Origin: Candidatus Bipolaricaulota bacterium
GTDB lineage: Bacteria > Bipolaricaulota > Bipolaricaulia > RBG-16-55-9 > DRXL01
Direction of reading: 5' to 3'
DNA: 5,215 nucleotides
Assembly (NCBI GenBank): GCA_023512665.1
Contig: JAILZC010000089.1
Span: 1 to 5,215, forward strand
Shown piece by piece: positions 4,889 through 5,215 of the stretch (positions are counted from its first letter, which is position 1; every line of letters begins with the position of its first letter). Both the position numbers and the translations under genes were made by a program. Under the pieces are notes generated by a model. That model made no database searches. It saw only the letters and a program-made list of their open reading frames with translations, and had not been told where the DNA came from.

Positions 4889-4896
4889 AAGGAGGG
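4889..4896 (+). promoter_or_regulatory. strong ribosome binding site of the secreted-protein gene
   Basis: AAGGAGGG lies 9 nt before the ATG at 4906. Another ATG at 4898 is only 1 nt away and opens a three-codon frame (MKL, stop at 4907-4909), so the spacing decides for 4906. Confidence 0.8.
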
Positions 4897-4905
4897 CATG
4901 AAACT

Positions 4906-5215
4906 ATGAAGAAGATTCTGGGGATCGCTCTGATAGTCTCTCTGTCGTCGGCTCTGCTCGCGCAGGCGACCGTCACCGGGTCGTACCGGGCAAGCGTCGC
5001 TCCCAACGAGCCCTATGAATGGACTTTTACGCCCACGGCCCCCGGCCCCGTTCGGGTGCATTTTGAGCTGAGGCCATTAGAACTATGGGCCTCGGCCCAG
5101 CTCTATAAACCCAATCGCAATGAGCCCGTCGCCGCGACGATGGGCGCAAGTTCGTTCGATCTGCTTGCCGAAGCCGACGAAGAAAGCATCAATCAGCCCT
5201 GGCGCGTCGTACTCC
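4906..5215 (+). CDS. secreted protein of unknown function (partial, runs off the right edge)
   Basis: The first 103 codons of a gene that continues past the window. The N terminus MKKILGIALIVSLSSALLAQ is a typical Sec signal peptide: a positive start, a hydrophobic core and a small-residue cleavage site (A-L-L-A before Q20). The protein is therefore exported to the periplasm or cell exterior. There is no lipobox cysteine. The mature part begins ATVTGSYRASVAPNEPYEWTFTP and continues with alternating hydrophobic residues, as in a beta-sandwich such as a pre-peptidase or other extracellular beta domain, but I recognise no family. The start at 4906 is set by AAGGAGGG at 4889-4896 and by the extended -10 promoter with a very short leader. 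It is divergent from the parA operon, and nothing in the sequence links it to partitioning. Confidence 0.85.
   Translation, partial: MKKILGIALIVSLSSALLAQATVTGSYRASVAPNEPYEWTFTPTAPGPVRVHFELRPLELWASAQLYKPNRNEPVAATMGASSFDLLAEADEESINQPWRVVL

Noticed and set aside
4898..4909. Three-codon upstream ORF (ATG at 4898) overlapping the start of the secreted-protein gene
   Set aside because: It is only 1 nt from the Shine-Dalgarno sequence, too close for initiation, and probably arises by chance.

Overview
This is a GC-rich bacterial window (apart from one short T-rich tract). It carries four complete protein genes, one secreted-protein gene cut by the right edge, and a rearranged left end where pieces of two unrelated genes abut. 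Clear sigma70-type promoters and GGAGG-type ribosome binding sites show that it is bacterial. The mix of a STAND/NB-ARC-TPR protein, a DabA fragment, a CPBP protease, HU and ParA does not fix a phylum. A deep-branching or environmental lineage (Chloroflexi-like or a candidate phylum) is a guess only.

Left end (1-422): a possible tail of an upstream gene (2-49), a T-rich tract of about 85 bp, a stretch I cannot assign, and a short remnant of dabA. DabA is the zinc-binding subunit of the DAB inorganic-carbon uptake system. The remnant keeps the conserved H-(15)-C zinc-ligand segment. In a different frame it runs straight into the next gene.

421-2352 (+): the C-terminal two thirds of an NB-ARC (STAND) regulator with eight 40-residue TPRs. 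It lacks the ATP-binding half, so I treat it as a 5'-truncated pseudogene or a relic of a fusion. It ends tail-to-tail, with overlapping stop codons, against a CPBP-family membrane protease (2349-3149, -).

3150-3342: a divergent promoter region feeding the CPBP gene leftward and an HU/IHF-family nucleoid protein (3343-3666, +) rightward. HU converges on a two-gene operon read leftward, parA (3995-4762) followed by a small ribbon-helix-helix-like partner gene (3702-3992). Together these resemble a compact type Ib partition cassette. A 13-bp-stem palindrome sits between HU and the operon and overlaps the stop codon of the RHH gene.

4763-4905: a second divergent promoter region, with one promoter for parA and an extended -10 promoter for a signal-peptide-bearing protein (4906 to beyond 5215, +).

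HU and ParA/RHH are both DNA-organising proteins, so 3343-4762 may be a DNA maintenance locus. I see no clearly new multi-gene system. The observations most worth checking are the dabA/NB-ARC junction, the AT-rich nested palindrome inside parA with a related 12-nt copy at the parA start, and the palindrome at the HU/RHH convergence.
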